From an uncultured Clostridia bacterium (GTDB lineage: Bacteria; Bacillota; Clostridia; Lachnospirales; Anaerotignaceae): 26,979 nucleotides of DNA. The notes under the pieces are model-generated. The model did not search any database. It was not told where the DNA came from and was given only the letters and a program-made list of their open reading frames with translations. Made by a program: the position numbers and the translations under genes. The stretch lies in the NCBI GenBank assembly GCA_947036475.1, contig CAMQRG010000005.1:1-26979 (forward strand), read 5' to 3'. This document shows positions 14,603 to 22,324 of this stretch, piece by piece (position 1 is the first letter of the stretch; each line of letters starts with the position of its first letter).

Positions 14603-15985
14603 TTACCCCCTTCCGCCTACTGTCATGCGGCTGACCCGCAGCATGGGTTGTCCAACGTCCGTAGGAATGGAGCCGCTTTTACTGCCGCACATTCCCTGCG
14701 CCCGTTCCAGATTGTTTCCGACCATGTCAATATCCCAGAGCACTTCCGGACCTTTGCCAATGAGCGTTGCGCCGCGCACAGGCTCGGCAATTTTTCCGTT
14801 TCGTATCATATAACCCTCAAGAACGGCGAAATTGAAAGAGCCTGTCGCAGGGTCTACGCTGCCGCCGCCCATCTGTCTGGCATAAAGTCCGTATTCTGTG
14901 GCAGCGATGATTTCCTCCGGCGTGCTTTTGCCGGGGGCGATGCAGGTATTTGTCATACGGCTGGTGGGGGCAAAGCGGTAGTCCTGCCTGCGGGAAGAGC
15001 CTGTGATTGCCGCGCCCATCTTCCTGCCGTTCAGACGGTCGACAAGATAGGACTTTAATATGCCGTTTTCAATCAGCACGTTCCGCGCGGTTGGCGTGCC
15101 CTCATCGTCCATAGCGGAGGAACCCCATGCGTTGGGGATTGTTCCATCGTCGATTGCCGTTACAAGCGGTGAGGCGATTTGCCGGCCCAGCCTGTCTGCA
15201 AAAACAGAGGCGTTCCGGGCGACTGCTGTGGCTTCCAGTCCATGCCCGCATGCTTCATGGAATATCACACCGCCGAAACCGTTGTCAATCACTACGGGGA
15301 ATTTTCCGGCGGGACAGGGCTTTGCACCCAGCATGGTAACGGCAATGCGGGCGGCCTCCCGTGCGGTTTCCTCTACATTGATGCGCTCAAAAAGCTCCAT
15401 GCCCTCAGAACCGCCGGGCCCGAAATGGCCGCTCTGTTTTTCCGAAGCGGAGGACGCGACTGCTTCTACCGTAAATCGCGTACGCACTCGGTCCTCCTCG
15501 CCCCAGACACCCTCGGAATTGGCAACAAGGACGTGTTTGGAAACCTCCAGAAACCCTGTGCGGGTCTGTGTGATTGCGGGGGAGTATGCTTTTGCCGCTT
15601 CTGCCGCCAGCCGGAGGTATTCTGCCTTTTGGGATTTCGCAGTGTTTTTCGGCAGAATACGAATGGGATTGATACAGGGACGCACCGATTCCCGCCAGTT
15701 TTTCCGGCTGTGCCGGACGCTGCTTTTCATTGCTTCTGCACAGCCGCGTGCAATCTGTATCAGATTTTTCTCCGACATATCGTTCGCATAACCATAAATT
15801 GCCTGCGTTCCGAAAAACAAACGTATGCCTGCGCCGCAGATAAGGCCGCTCTGCGCCGTTTCTACTCTGCCGTTTACCATGCCGATGCTGCCCTGTTCCG
15901 TCTGCTCAGCATAAAGTTCGGCAAAATCCGCACCTGTTTCCAGCGCGGCTGTTATGATATTTTCTACCGATGACCGTTTCAGCAT
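14603..15985 (-). CDS. tldD: TldD metalloprotease subunit (460 aa)
   Basis: The catalytic zinc subunit of the TldD/TldE peptidase. The active-site motif HExxxH is HEACGH, with His243, Glu244 and His248. Near the C-terminus GMCGSKSGS.P.DVGQP (Cys433) is the usual metal-ligand region of TldD. ATARNVLIENG-type and RGATLIGKGPEVL segments are also family landmarks. The ATG at 15985 overlaps the end of recU by 7 bases and has GAGGAATT upstream, so the two are translationally coupled. TldD/TldE can trim leader peptides of ribosomal peptide products, but no precursor or modification gene is near, so a general proteolytic role is more likely. Confidence 0.94.
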   Translation of the reverse strand: MLKRSSVENIITAALETGADFAELYAEQTEQGSIGMVNGRVETAQSGLICGAGIRLFFGTQAIYGYANDMSEKNLIQIARGCAEAMKSSVRHSRKNWRESVRPCINPIRILPKNTAKSQKAEYLRLAAEAAKAYSPAITQTRTGFLEVSKHVLVANSEGVWGEEDRVRTRFTVEAVASSASEKQSGHFGPGGSEGMELFERINVEETAREAARIAVTMLGAKPCPAGKFPVVIDNGFGGVIFHEACGHGLEATAVARNASVFADRLGRQIASPLVTAIDDGTIPNAWGSSAMDDEGTPTARNVLIENGILKSYLVDRLNGRKMGAAITGSSRRQDYRFAPTSRMTNTCIAPGKSTPEEIIAATEYGLYARQMGGGSVDPATGSFNFAVLEGYMIRNGKIAEPVRGATLIGKGPEVLWDIDMVGNNLERAQGMCGSKSGSIPTDVGQPMLRVSRMTVGGRG

Positions 15986-16536
15986 AATTCCTCACTTCCC
16001 TGTCCGTTTTCTATTTCTTCCAGATACAGGCTGACGGCGTTCAGGTAATGCAGTGTGCCGCCAGTCTGGCGAATCTGGTATTTCTGTTCAAAGGCTTCAT
16101 ATGGAATGGATTTCCGGCCGCCCTGTTCCGCCGCCTCCCAGTATGCTTTGAGCGTTGCAAAAGGCAGGAGGAAATATTCGTCCTGCGTGGAAAAATGTAC
16201 CAGCAGGAAAGAAAGCCCCCGCTGTTTCTGAAATTCTTCCAGAAAAGCAATCTGGTGTGCGTGTATATTCTGCAAAGGGAGGTGTTTCTGCGCCGTTTCC
16301 TTTGCATCGAACGCCAGCGGCACACCCTGCGCCGCGCCGATATAATCCACTGTGCTTGTTTTCTCGAAATAAGCAAGCGTGATATTGCGGCTTTCAGGGT
16401 CTATCTGCACAGGGACGATGGGTGTGGGAATTTTCTGGAGCAGGGCAAGTCCGTCCCTGCGGTAGCGCTCGTTTGTAAAGTTTATCAATTCTTCGAGGGA
16501 ACTGCCCCGCAGTCCCCGGCTGTTCCAATGCGGCAT
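15979..16536 (-). CDS. recU: RecU-type Holliday junction resolvase (185 aa)
   Basis: A cytoplasmic nuclease that cuts four-way DNA junctions during recombination and chromosome segregation in Bacillota. The N-terminal NSRGLRGSSLEELINFTN matches the RecU opening (NxGxxLE..LN.TN), followed by KIPTPI. The catalytic core is TVDYIG (Asp64), FDAKET (Asp77, Lys79) and NIHAHQ (Gln95), the D-(D/E)-K-Q set of the family. YWEAAEQGGRKSIP near 135-148 is the typical RecU tail. The protein is a little shorter than the Bacillus one (about 200). AAAAGGA precedes the ATG. recU is usually beside a penicillin-binding protein gene; here it lies between msrAB and tldD, overlapping tldD. Confidence 0.9.
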   Translation of the reverse strand: MPHWNSRGLRGSSLEELINFTNERYRRDGLALLQKIPTPIVPVQIDPESRNITLAYFEKTSTVDYIGAAQGVPLAFDAKETAQKHLPLQNIHAHQIAFLEEFQKQRGLSFLLVHFSTQDEYFLLPFATLKAYWEAAEQGGRKSIPYEAFEQKYQIRQTGGTLHYLNAVSLYLEEIENGQGSEELC

Positions 16537-16559
16537 AGGTTTCGTCCTTTTCTGTATCT

Positions 16560-17534
16560 TTACAGGAAGTGCCGAAATTCTCCGTATCCGGCTTTTTCCA
16601 GTTCTTCTTCCGGTATAAAGCGCAGTGACGCGCTGTTGATGCAGTAACGCAGACCGCCCAGTTCTGCGGGACCATCGCCGAAAACATGTCCCAGATGCGC
16701 ATTCCCGACGCGGCTGCGGACTTCGGTGCGTACCATGCCGAAAGAAAGGTCATCATATTCATTGATAGTGTTTGGGTCGATGGGTTTGGCAAAGGCAGGC
16801 CAGCCGCAGGCGGAGGGGAATTTATCCCTTGAGGAAAAAAGCGGCTCTCCTGTTGTGATGTCTACATAAAGCCCGCGCCGTCCCGTTTTCCAGTATTCGT
16901 TTTCAAAAGGCGGCTCGGTGGCGTTCCGCTGTGTGACGGCAAACTGAATCGGGGTCAGGGTCTGTTCCAGTTCTGCCGTTGTTTTGGCGTGATATTTTTC
17001 AGGGTTAACGACTTTCTGTTTCAGTTTTGCAATTTTTGCAAAATTGATATGACAGTAGCCGCCGGGGTTCTTTTCCAGATAAGCCTGATGGTATTCCTCT
17101 GCCGGGATAAATTGCAGAAGGGGCAGATTTTCCACCATGATGGGCTGGGTATATTCCTTTTGCAGTTCCGCAAGGAAAGCGGCGGCAGTCTGATGCTGTT
17201 TTTCTGTCAGAGAATAGATTCCGGTACGGTACTGCACGCCGATATCCATACTCTGCCTGCCAAGCGAAGTCGGGTCGATGGTGTAGGCATATTCCCGCAG
17301 AAGCTCCGAGAGAGGGAGGACGTCTGCGTCAAAAATGACCTCGACGGTTTCGGCATGGCCGCTGTGCGCGCAGACCTCCTCGTAGGTGACCGTTTCCGGC
17401 AGTGCGCGGCTTTCGCCTTCCTTTTTGCCAAAAGCATAGCCCACACGCGTCGAAAGCACGCCGGGAAGGGTTTTCAGGTAGTGCTCCGTTCCCCAAAAGC
17501 ACCCGCCCGCAAGGTATATGGTTTCCTGTTTCAA
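16560..17534 (-). CDS. msrAB: Bifunctional methionine sulfoxide reductase MsrA-MsrB (324 aa)
   Basis: A fused repair enzyme that reduces both S- and R-methionine sulfoxide in proteins. Residues 1 to about 160 are MsrA, with the catalytic Cys12 in GCFWG and the downstream EEYHQAYL and NPGGYC motifs. A linker leads to MsrB (about 185-320), with catalytic Cys298 in RYCINSASLRF and GNAHLGHVFGDGP. MsrB lacks the CxxC zinc pairs, as many fused forms do. The start is a TTG at 17534: the frame upstream meets a stop after two codons, and no nearby ATG keeps GCFWG. Its likely GGAG signal lies in the last codons of the amidohydrolase gene, in the same frame and only six bases away, so expression is coupled. 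Confidence 0.95.
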   Translation of the reverse strand: MKQETIYLAGGCFWGTEHYLKTLPGVLSTRVGYAFGKKEGESRALPETVTYEEVCAHSGHAETVEVIFDADVLPLSELLREYAYTIDPTSLGRQSMDIGVQYRTGIYSLTEKQHQTAAAFLAELQKEYTQPIMVENLPLLQFIPAEEYHQAYLEKNPGGYCHINFAKIAKLKQKVVNPEKYHAKTTAELEQTLTPIQFAVTQRNATEPPFENEYWKTGRRGLYVDITTGEPLFSSRDKFPSACGWPAFAKPIDPNTINEYDDLSFGMVRTEVRSRVGNAHLGHVFGDGPAELGGLRYCINSASLRFIPEEELEKAGYGEFRHFL

Positions 17535-17540
17535 ATCAAA

Positions 17541-18383
17541 TCATCTCCAATTCGTATCTGTTCTGGACATTACAGAGCCGATTCCATATAGTTCCGTCCG
17601 CCTGTGTTTCAACAGGGGCAGTTCCCGCCTTACTTTTTCCACTTTTGAGAAATCCAATTCCACAGTCAGTATGCCCTCTTTTTCTTCCAGCTGGCCCAGC
17701 ACTGTCCCCCATGGGTCTGTGACGATGGAATGGCCCCAGGAATGGTAGGAAGCGTTGATATCCCGCGCAGGGGCGCAGCCTGCCATGAAAATCTGGTTAT
17801 CCAGCGCACGTGCCCGGAAAGAAAGTTCCCAATGGGCAGGGCCTGTTGTCATATTGAACGCGGCGGGGACGATGATGGCGTCTGCGCCCTCCAATACAAG
17901 CAGGCGTGCCAGCTCCGGAAAACGAATATCATAGCAAATCATCAGCCCGAAGCGCCCCCAGGGTGTTTCAAAGGTTGTCAGCTGGTCGCCGGGGGTGAAG
18001 GTATCGGATTCCATAAAATACTGTCCGCCCTCAATGTTGATATCAAACAGGTGCATTTTACGGTGGAAGGCGATACGGTGTCCTTTGGGGTCAAACACAA
18101 TAGAGGTATTGTAAATTTTGTTTTTGTATTTCTCCGGCACAGAACCCGCTACAAGATATAAGTCCAGCTCTTTTGCTGCCTCTGCAAGTTTCTGCAAAAA
18201 CGGTGCGTCCAGTTCCATGGCATAGCGTACAAACGCGGCATTTTCATAGGGGCAGGCGCACATTTCCGGCAGTACCGCCAAGTCCGCGCCCTCCGCTTTT
18301 GCCTGCTTCAGAAGGGGAAGTATTCTGGCAAGGTTTTCCTCCGGCGCAGCGGCGGTTTTCAGCTGAATCAAAGACAGTTTCAT
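17541..18383 (-). CDS. Carbon-nitrogen hydrolase, NIT2/omega-amidase-like (280 aa)
   Basis: A nitrilase-superfamily amidase. The catalytic triad is visible: Glu40 in AVLPEM, Lys109 in HRKMHLFD and Cys150 in ICYDIRFPE. YDIRFPELARLL and the HLFDI motif fit the omega-amidase/NIT2 branch, which removes the amide from alpha-keto acid amides such as ketoglutaramate; the true substrate cannot be set from sequence. I start at the ATG at 18383 after AAAGGAG. A longer frame to 18461 runs over the promoter and is rejected. It is the first gene of the minus-strand five-gene run. Its relation to the repair and protease genes behind it is unclear; co-transcription with msrAB suggests metabolite or protein damage repair. 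Confidence 0.88.
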   Translation of the reverse strand: MKLSLIQLKTAAAPEENLARILPLLKQAKAEGADLAVLPEMCACPYENAAFVRYAMELDAPFLQKLAEAAKELDLYLVAGSVPEKYKNKIYNTSIVFDPKGHRIAFHRKMHLFDINIEGGQYFMESDTFTPGDQLTTFETPWGRFGLMICYDIRFPELARLLVLEGADAIIVPAAFNMTTGPAHWELSFRARALDNQIFMAGCAPARDINASYHSWGHSIVTDPWGTVLGQLEEKEGILTVELDFSKVEKVRRELPLLKHRRTELYGIGSVMSRTDTNWR

Positions 18384-18432
18384 GCGGTCGCTCCTTTCTC
18401 TGGCTGTAAAAATTTTATATTTTCTATCATAC

Positions 18433-18461
18433 AGTATACGTTTTTGCGCGGGATAAGGCAA
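18433..18461 (-). promoter_or_regulatory. Promoter of the amidohydrolase-msrAB-recU-tldDE unit
   Basis: On the minus strand TTGCCT (18456-18461) and TATACT (18433-18438) are 17 bases apart, about 50 bases before the amidohydrolase start. No other convincing promoter was found further along the run. Confidence 0.6.
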
Positions 18462-18618
18462 GGGGGAGTTCAGGAACAGGATTCGACAGATGGTTTGTAA
18501 TTTTCGATGAAAATTTTGAAAAAAGCAGAATGAAAATTATGCAGAATATGAAGAAACAGGACAGAATGGATTTCAGTTTGCAGAATCTTACAGTTTTCTT
18601 ACAAATATCCGGCGTTCA
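18462..18618. other. AT-rich divergent intergenic region, no gene seen
   Basis: The 378-bp space between the divergent units (18384-18761) holds one promoter on each side and a leader on the right. The middle part has no open frame with a ribosome binding site, no tRNA-like or strong hairpin structure, and only A/G-rich sequence with several GAAAATT runs. Confidence 0.6.
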
Positions 18619-18647
18619 TTGCCGCAATATGTCCGGTGTGCTACGAT
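18619..18647 (+). promoter_or_regulatory. Promoter of the WG-repeat gene pair
   Basis: TTGCCG (18619-18624) and TACGAT (18642-18647) have a 17-base spacer. Transcription should begin near 18654, giving a leader of about 108 bases. Confidence 0.55.
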
Positions 18648-18661
18648 GTAGTTATAAAAAG

Positions 18662-18731
18662 AGGCAAACGCCGACGGCAGTTGCCTGAGAAAATTTTTTA
18701 AATTTTCTTATGGTAACGCCCGCAATGGCGG
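18662..18731 (+). promoter_or_regulatory. Structured 5' leader of unknown class
   Basis: Three hairpins stand in series. AGGCAA (18662-18667) pairs with TTGCCT (18681-18686), with an inner GCC/GGC pair. AGAAAATTT (18688-18696) pairs with AAATTTTCT (18700-18708). A weaker stem surrounds GCC-CGCAAT-GGC (about 18715-18731). I could not match this to a known riboswitch class; it may be a regulatory leader or simply stabilise the message. Confidence 0.4.
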
Positions 18732-18761
18732 CTGTTCCTGTATGGAAAAGGAGGGTTTGCA

Positions 18762-20357
18762 ATGAAAAAAGAAATTTGCTTTGCTGTGGCGATGCTTTTA
18801 CTGGCGGCACCTGCGGCGGCGCAGGCGTTGGAATGGGAAATTCAGGACGTGACGCATACGGTTACGGCAAAGGTCGGGGAAAACAGTTTAATGGTGGACG
18901 AAAAAGAAATTACTCTGCCGGAGGGCCGGACGGTTTACACCAAAGACGGGCGCATTATGCTGCCGCTGCTGGAGATTGCGAAGGCGATAGACTGGAATGC
19001 CAGCATAAGAAGGACCAGGGACAGGGCTGTGCTTTATATGAACTATGGGGGGCCCGTCATGATGGATACAAAGGCATCAGCATTTGTTTACGGGGGGAAT
19101 GGCGACTATATAGAACAGCCGGGGAAAATGGAACTGCAAGATGAGGAAGTGTTCGTATCTCCTCAGGCGTTGCAGAATATATTGGGGCTGTACGGCTATA
19201 CGGCGTCGGGCGATGGTATCCGCTGGGACAACAGTACGCGGACGGCCTCCATATGCCTGAGCGGGAAAGAGCTGAAAATAGAAGGACGGGAGAAAAAGCC
19301 TGAGCCGACAGGAACGGGCACACAGCCTGTTTATACCATGCAGCTGACACAGGGGTACGGAACAATCGAAAACATTGGCGGCGGATATTTTGAGGCGGCA
19401 GGAAGGGGCGGAATTACGTTTCTTTTAGACACCGAAGGAAACAGACTGCAAACCTATACGGAAGCCGTTTTCATCAGGAATCTCGGCGAAGGGTGCTTCG
19501 AGGTATCCTCTGTGGAAAAAATGTGGCGGAAAATTGTGAAAGTGAACGGGGAAACAGCCTTTGCCCTGCCAAACAGCTGGAATATCGGCGAATTTTCAGA
19601 GGGGCTTGCGCCTGTCAGGGAAAAGGAGCGGGATAAAGAACAATGGGGCTTTGTGGACAGGACGGGAACGCGGTTAAAAACGCCTGTTTTGTATGACGCG
19701 GAGCCGTTTTCGGAAGGGCTGGCGGCTGTCTGCACAGAAAAGGGGAAAAAGGAAAAATGGGGATATATCGATAAAAAAGGCAGACTGGCGGTAAAAGCAG
19801 AATTTGAGTATGCGGATTCCTTCCGGGAGGGTTTGGCGCACGTGATTCGGGACGGCCGGCACGGATTCATTGACAAAGAAGGGCAGGAAGTCATTCCGCC
19901 GCAGTATCTGCACGCAACAGGCTTTCAAAATGGGAAAGCATTTGTGACGGAATACGGTTCGGAGGGAACCCAGACATGGGTGATTGACAAAACAGGCGAA
20001 AAGCTCTGGCTGGTTGGGCAGGGGGCAATCCTGCCGTATAAGGAGAACGCTTCGTTCCTGCAAAGGCAGGAAATGATAGAGATGCCTTATGGTGATACGG
20101 TGCGACTGCATAGTTTTTATGATGTATATGGGGAACTTTCTGCGGAGAATGAGGTTTGGCTGGAGAATAACCCTTCCGAAGAACTGGTGGCTGTCATGGA
20201 CGAAAAAACATATCGAATGGGATATGCGGACAGAGAGTTGAACTGGGTGATTGCGCCTTCATTCGGCTATGTGGGGAATTTCAAGGACGGTTATGCTGTT
20301 GTAGGCAAGTATATGAGTGATGGGACAATAGAGTATGGAATTATTAAAAAACCGTAA
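18762..20357 (+). CDS. Secreted WG-repeat protein, first copy (531 aa)
   Basis: A secreted protein with a signal peptide (residues 1-23, cleavage after AAAQA). Residues about 24-175 resemble the copper amine oxidase N-terminal-like domain seen in many clostridial surface proteins (TVTAKVGENSLMVDEKEI, then YTKDGRIMLPLLEIAKAI and a closing strand ICLSGKEL). The rest is a run of WG repeats of about 38-40 residues with the pattern F.EGLA.V....WG(Y/F)(I/V)D..G; Trp295 and Trp333 mark two of them. Such repeats fold as beta-propeller-like blades and usually bind partners or ligands. There is no enzymatic motif or cell-wall anchor. AAGGAGGG precedes the ATG. A paralogue follows 23 bp later. Confidence 0.85.
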   Translation: MKKEICFAVAMLLLAAPAAAQALEWEIQDVTHTVTAKVGENSLMVDEKEITLPEGRTVYTKDGRIMLPLLEIAKAIDWNASIRRTRDRAVLYMNYGGPVMMDTKASAFVYGGNGDYIEQPGKMELQDEEVFVSPQALQNILGLYGYTASGDGIRWDNSTRTASICLSGKELKIEGREKKPEPTGTGTQPVYTMQLTQGYGTIENIGGGYFEAAGRGGITFLLDTEGNRLQTYTEAVFIRNLGEGCFEVSSVEKMWRKIVKVNGETAFALPNSWNIGEFSEGLAPVREKERDKEQWGFVDRTGTRLKTPVLYDAEPFSEGLAAVCTEKGKKEKWGYIDKKGRLAVKAEFEYADSFREGLAHVIRDGRHGFIDKEGQEVIPPQYLHATGFQNGKAFVTEYGSEGTQTWVIDKTGEKLWLVGQGAILPYKENASFLQRQEMIEMPYGDTVRLHSFYDVYGELSAENEVWLENNPSEELVAVMDEKTYRMGYADRELNWVIAPSFGYVGNFKDGYAVVGKYMSDGTIEYGIIKKP

Positions 20358-20380
20358 GATGCTGCAAAGGAGGAATTGTT

Positions 20381-22036
20381 ATGAAACGAAACATTTGTAT
20401 TGCGTTATGCGTGCTCATGGTGACGGCTCCCGCCCCTGTGCAAGCATTGGACTGGGAAATTAAGGACGTGACGCATACGATTACGGCGAAGGTCGGGGAA
20501 ACCAGCTTCACGGTGGACGGGGAGGAGATTCCTCTGCCAAAAGACATGGAGGTTTATAAAAAGGACGGCTATGTCATGCTTCCGGCAGAACCGCTTCTGG
20601 ATTTATTGGAAAAAGACGCCAAATCAAACTGGGATAGGGAAGAAGGAGGTCAGATAACCGGTTATGCGGGAACAACGATTTTGGGATTTGATACGGAGAA
20701 GAATGAAATGTACCGGAATGGGAGTAAAGTGGAGCTTTCGGGGTCGCTGGAAATCCTCAGGGGAGAGCTGTTCCTGCCGCTGCGGGGCTGGAGAGCCGCC
20801 TTGGAGGGACACGGATATGCCGCAGGAGTAATGACATGGGACAGCGGGACGCAGACGGCGTCGTTTCAGTTTTCGGGGCAGGAATTGGAAATCGAAGAAC
20901 TGCCGGAGCATATCCCTGCTGGAAAAGGCGCAGAACCGGAATATATCCTGAAGCCGACCCGGAAATATGAGCGAATCGAAAATTTAGGCGGCGGGTATTT
21001 TTCCGCAGAAATTGGCAGTGTTTCAACAAAGCGGGATATTCTGGACAGCGCAGGAAAGGTAATCCGGTCCTATGAAGCGGGGATAGGAGTGGGATATTTG
21101 GGAGAAGACCGCTTCATGGTGAGAGATTATAATAAAAATAAAGAGGAAGATAGGGAGAAAGTCGTGGACGAGAATGGGGAAACCATCTTTTCGGGGGAGG
21201 GCGGCTACATTGAGCCATTTTCGGAAGGGCTGGCAGGGGTTTCGTTAGGGAACGGGGCTGGATTTGGGTTTGTCAATGTGAATGGAGAAATGGTAATCCC
21301 CGCGAAATTCGGGGAAACAGAGCCTTTTTCGGAAGGGCTGGCGGCGGTCTGCCCGCAAACCCTGACGTCAGGGGAGCCCAATTACCAAGAATACTGGGGA
21401 TATATTGATAAAAGCGGCAATCTTGTGATTTCTGCAAAATATGAACGGTGTGGGCCGTTCCGAGAAGGGCTGGCGGCTGTGAAGATTCATGGGAAATGGG
21501 GATATATTGACCAAAATGGACGGGAGGTCATTCCCCTGCAATATGACTGGGCAAGCGATTTTTACAATGGGGTGGCGTTTGTAATGGAAGGGAAGGGGGA
21601 AACAGAAATAAAAACATGGGCGATTGACAAAACGGGAAGGAAAACAAGGCTGATTACAGAGGGCAAACGGATGTATTATGGAGCGTTTTATAACAGGCAG
21701 CTTGACGGCATCATGGTGGTGGAGGAAATTGCGGAGTATACCGGAGGACATGCGCATTTGCTTACATATTACAATGCGGACGGGAAAATTCCAGAGGAAA
21801 AAACAGAATGGCTTACCGCCAGCGTAGAAGGGCTGATGGTGTTCCAGGACAAGGCAACAGAGAAATACGGCTATGTGGACGAGGGATACAACTGGGTGAT
21901 TGCGCCCGTGTTCGACCATGCGGAGGATTTTGAGGACGGTTATGCGGTGGTTTATAACAAAACAAAGCAGGGGACTGCAACGATAGATTCCGAATGGGGT
22001 ATTATCAGAAGGCCGGAGAACCTTCCCCTGCAATAA
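20381..22036 (+). CDS. Secreted WG-repeat protein, second copy (551 aa)
   Basis: A tandem paralogue of the preceding gene, with signal peptide 1-23 (cleavage after PVQA), the same amine-oxidase-N-like domain, and a longer set of WG repeats (GFGFVNVNGEMVIP, YWGYIDKSGNLVI, GKWGYIDQNGREVIP, then YGYVDEGYNWVIAPVF at the end). The first 60 codons are very close to copy one: WEI.DVTHT.TAKVGE.S..VD..EI is shared, and the DNA over that stretch is almost the same. The middle parts have diverged. AAAGGAGGAA precedes the ATG, and the short gap shows co-transcription. The function is unknown; secretion and a binding or scaffold role are what can be inferred. Confidence 0.85.
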   Translation: MKRNICIALCVLMVTAPAPVQALDWEIKDVTHTITAKVGETSFTVDGEEIPLPKDMEVYKKDGYVMLPAEPLLDLLEKDAKSNWDREEGGQITGYAGTTILGFDTEKNEMYRNGSKVELSGSLEILRGELFLPLRGWRAALEGHGYAAGVMTWDSGTQTASFQFSGQELEIEELPEHIPAGKGAEPEYILKPTRKYERIENLGGGYFSAEIGSVSTKRDILDSAGKVIRSYEAGIGVGYLGEDRFMVRDYNKNKEEDREKVVDENGETIFSGEGGYIEPFSEGLAGVSLGNGAGFGFVNVNGEMVIPAKFGETEPFSEGLAAVCPQTLTSGEPNYQEYWGYIDKSGNLVISAKYERCGPFREGLAAVKIHGKWGYIDQNGREVIPLQYDWASDFYNGVAFVMEGKGETEIKTWAIDKTGRKTRLITEGKRMYYGAFYNRQLDGIMVVEEIAEYTGGHAHLLTYYNADGKIPEEKTEWLTASVEGLMVFQDKATEKYGYVDEGYNWVIAPVFDHAEDFEDGYAVVYNKTKQGTATIDSEWGIIRRPENLPLQ

Positions 22037-22055
22037 CGGACAGAAAAAGAATTTC

Positions 22056-22084
22056 TGGAAAAAAGCCGGAATTTCCCTTATACT
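22056..22084 (+). promoter_or_regulatory. Candidate promoter upstream of the MITE-like element
   Basis: TGGAAA (22056-22061) and TATACT (22079-22084) are 17 bases apart. If used, the transcript would run through the whole 164-bp element before reaching the desulfidase-like gene. Confidence 0.45.
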
Positions 22085-22136
22085 ATAAAAACAAAAGAAA
22101 CCCGTAAAAGGCGGTATGGCTGAAGTCAATTGCCCT

Positions 22137-22300
22137 AGGCAGTGTCGTCACAAGTGCCTGCACACGCCTTTCCGGCAAATTTTGTCGGCTTTTTCGTTAA
22201 AAATTCTTGCCGTACCGCCAGTACGCCTGCGAATTTTTGCCTGAAATCCGCCCCAATTATGCTCGGAAATACGTATACATGACTTATGACGACACTACCT
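22137..22300. mobile_element. MITE-like element with 19-bp terminal inverted repeats
   Basis: The ends 22137-22155 and 22282-22300 are inverted copies, 17 of 19 bases identical, with the core AGTGTCGTCA. The 164-bp interior has no gene but contains nested inverted repeats, including AAAAATTC (22199-22206) with GAATTTTT (22231-22238) enclosing a GTAC/GTAC pair. Size, ends and lack of coding fit a non-autonomous miniature transposable element. No target-site duplication is obvious. The right end lies 9 bases before the ribosome binding site of the next gene. Confidence 0.7.
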
Positions 22301-22324
22301 GACAAAACGGAAGGAGAATGCACA

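Noticed and set aside
17541..17543. TGA between amidohydrolase and MsrAB as a selenocysteine codon
   Set aside because: Both proteins are complete with their catalytic cysteines, a GGAG signal and TTG start follow, and no selenocysteine insertion hairpin was recognised.
18662..18731. Leader of the WG-repeat genes as a cyclic di-GMP riboswitch
   Set aside because: GGCAAAC is present, but the second conserved segment (ACGCAAAGC type) and the receptor part are absent.
22286..22324. Earlier ATG for the desulfidase-like protein
   Set aside because: It lies inside the terminal repeat of the MITE-like element without a ribosome binding site; the ATG at 22325 has GGAAGGAG.
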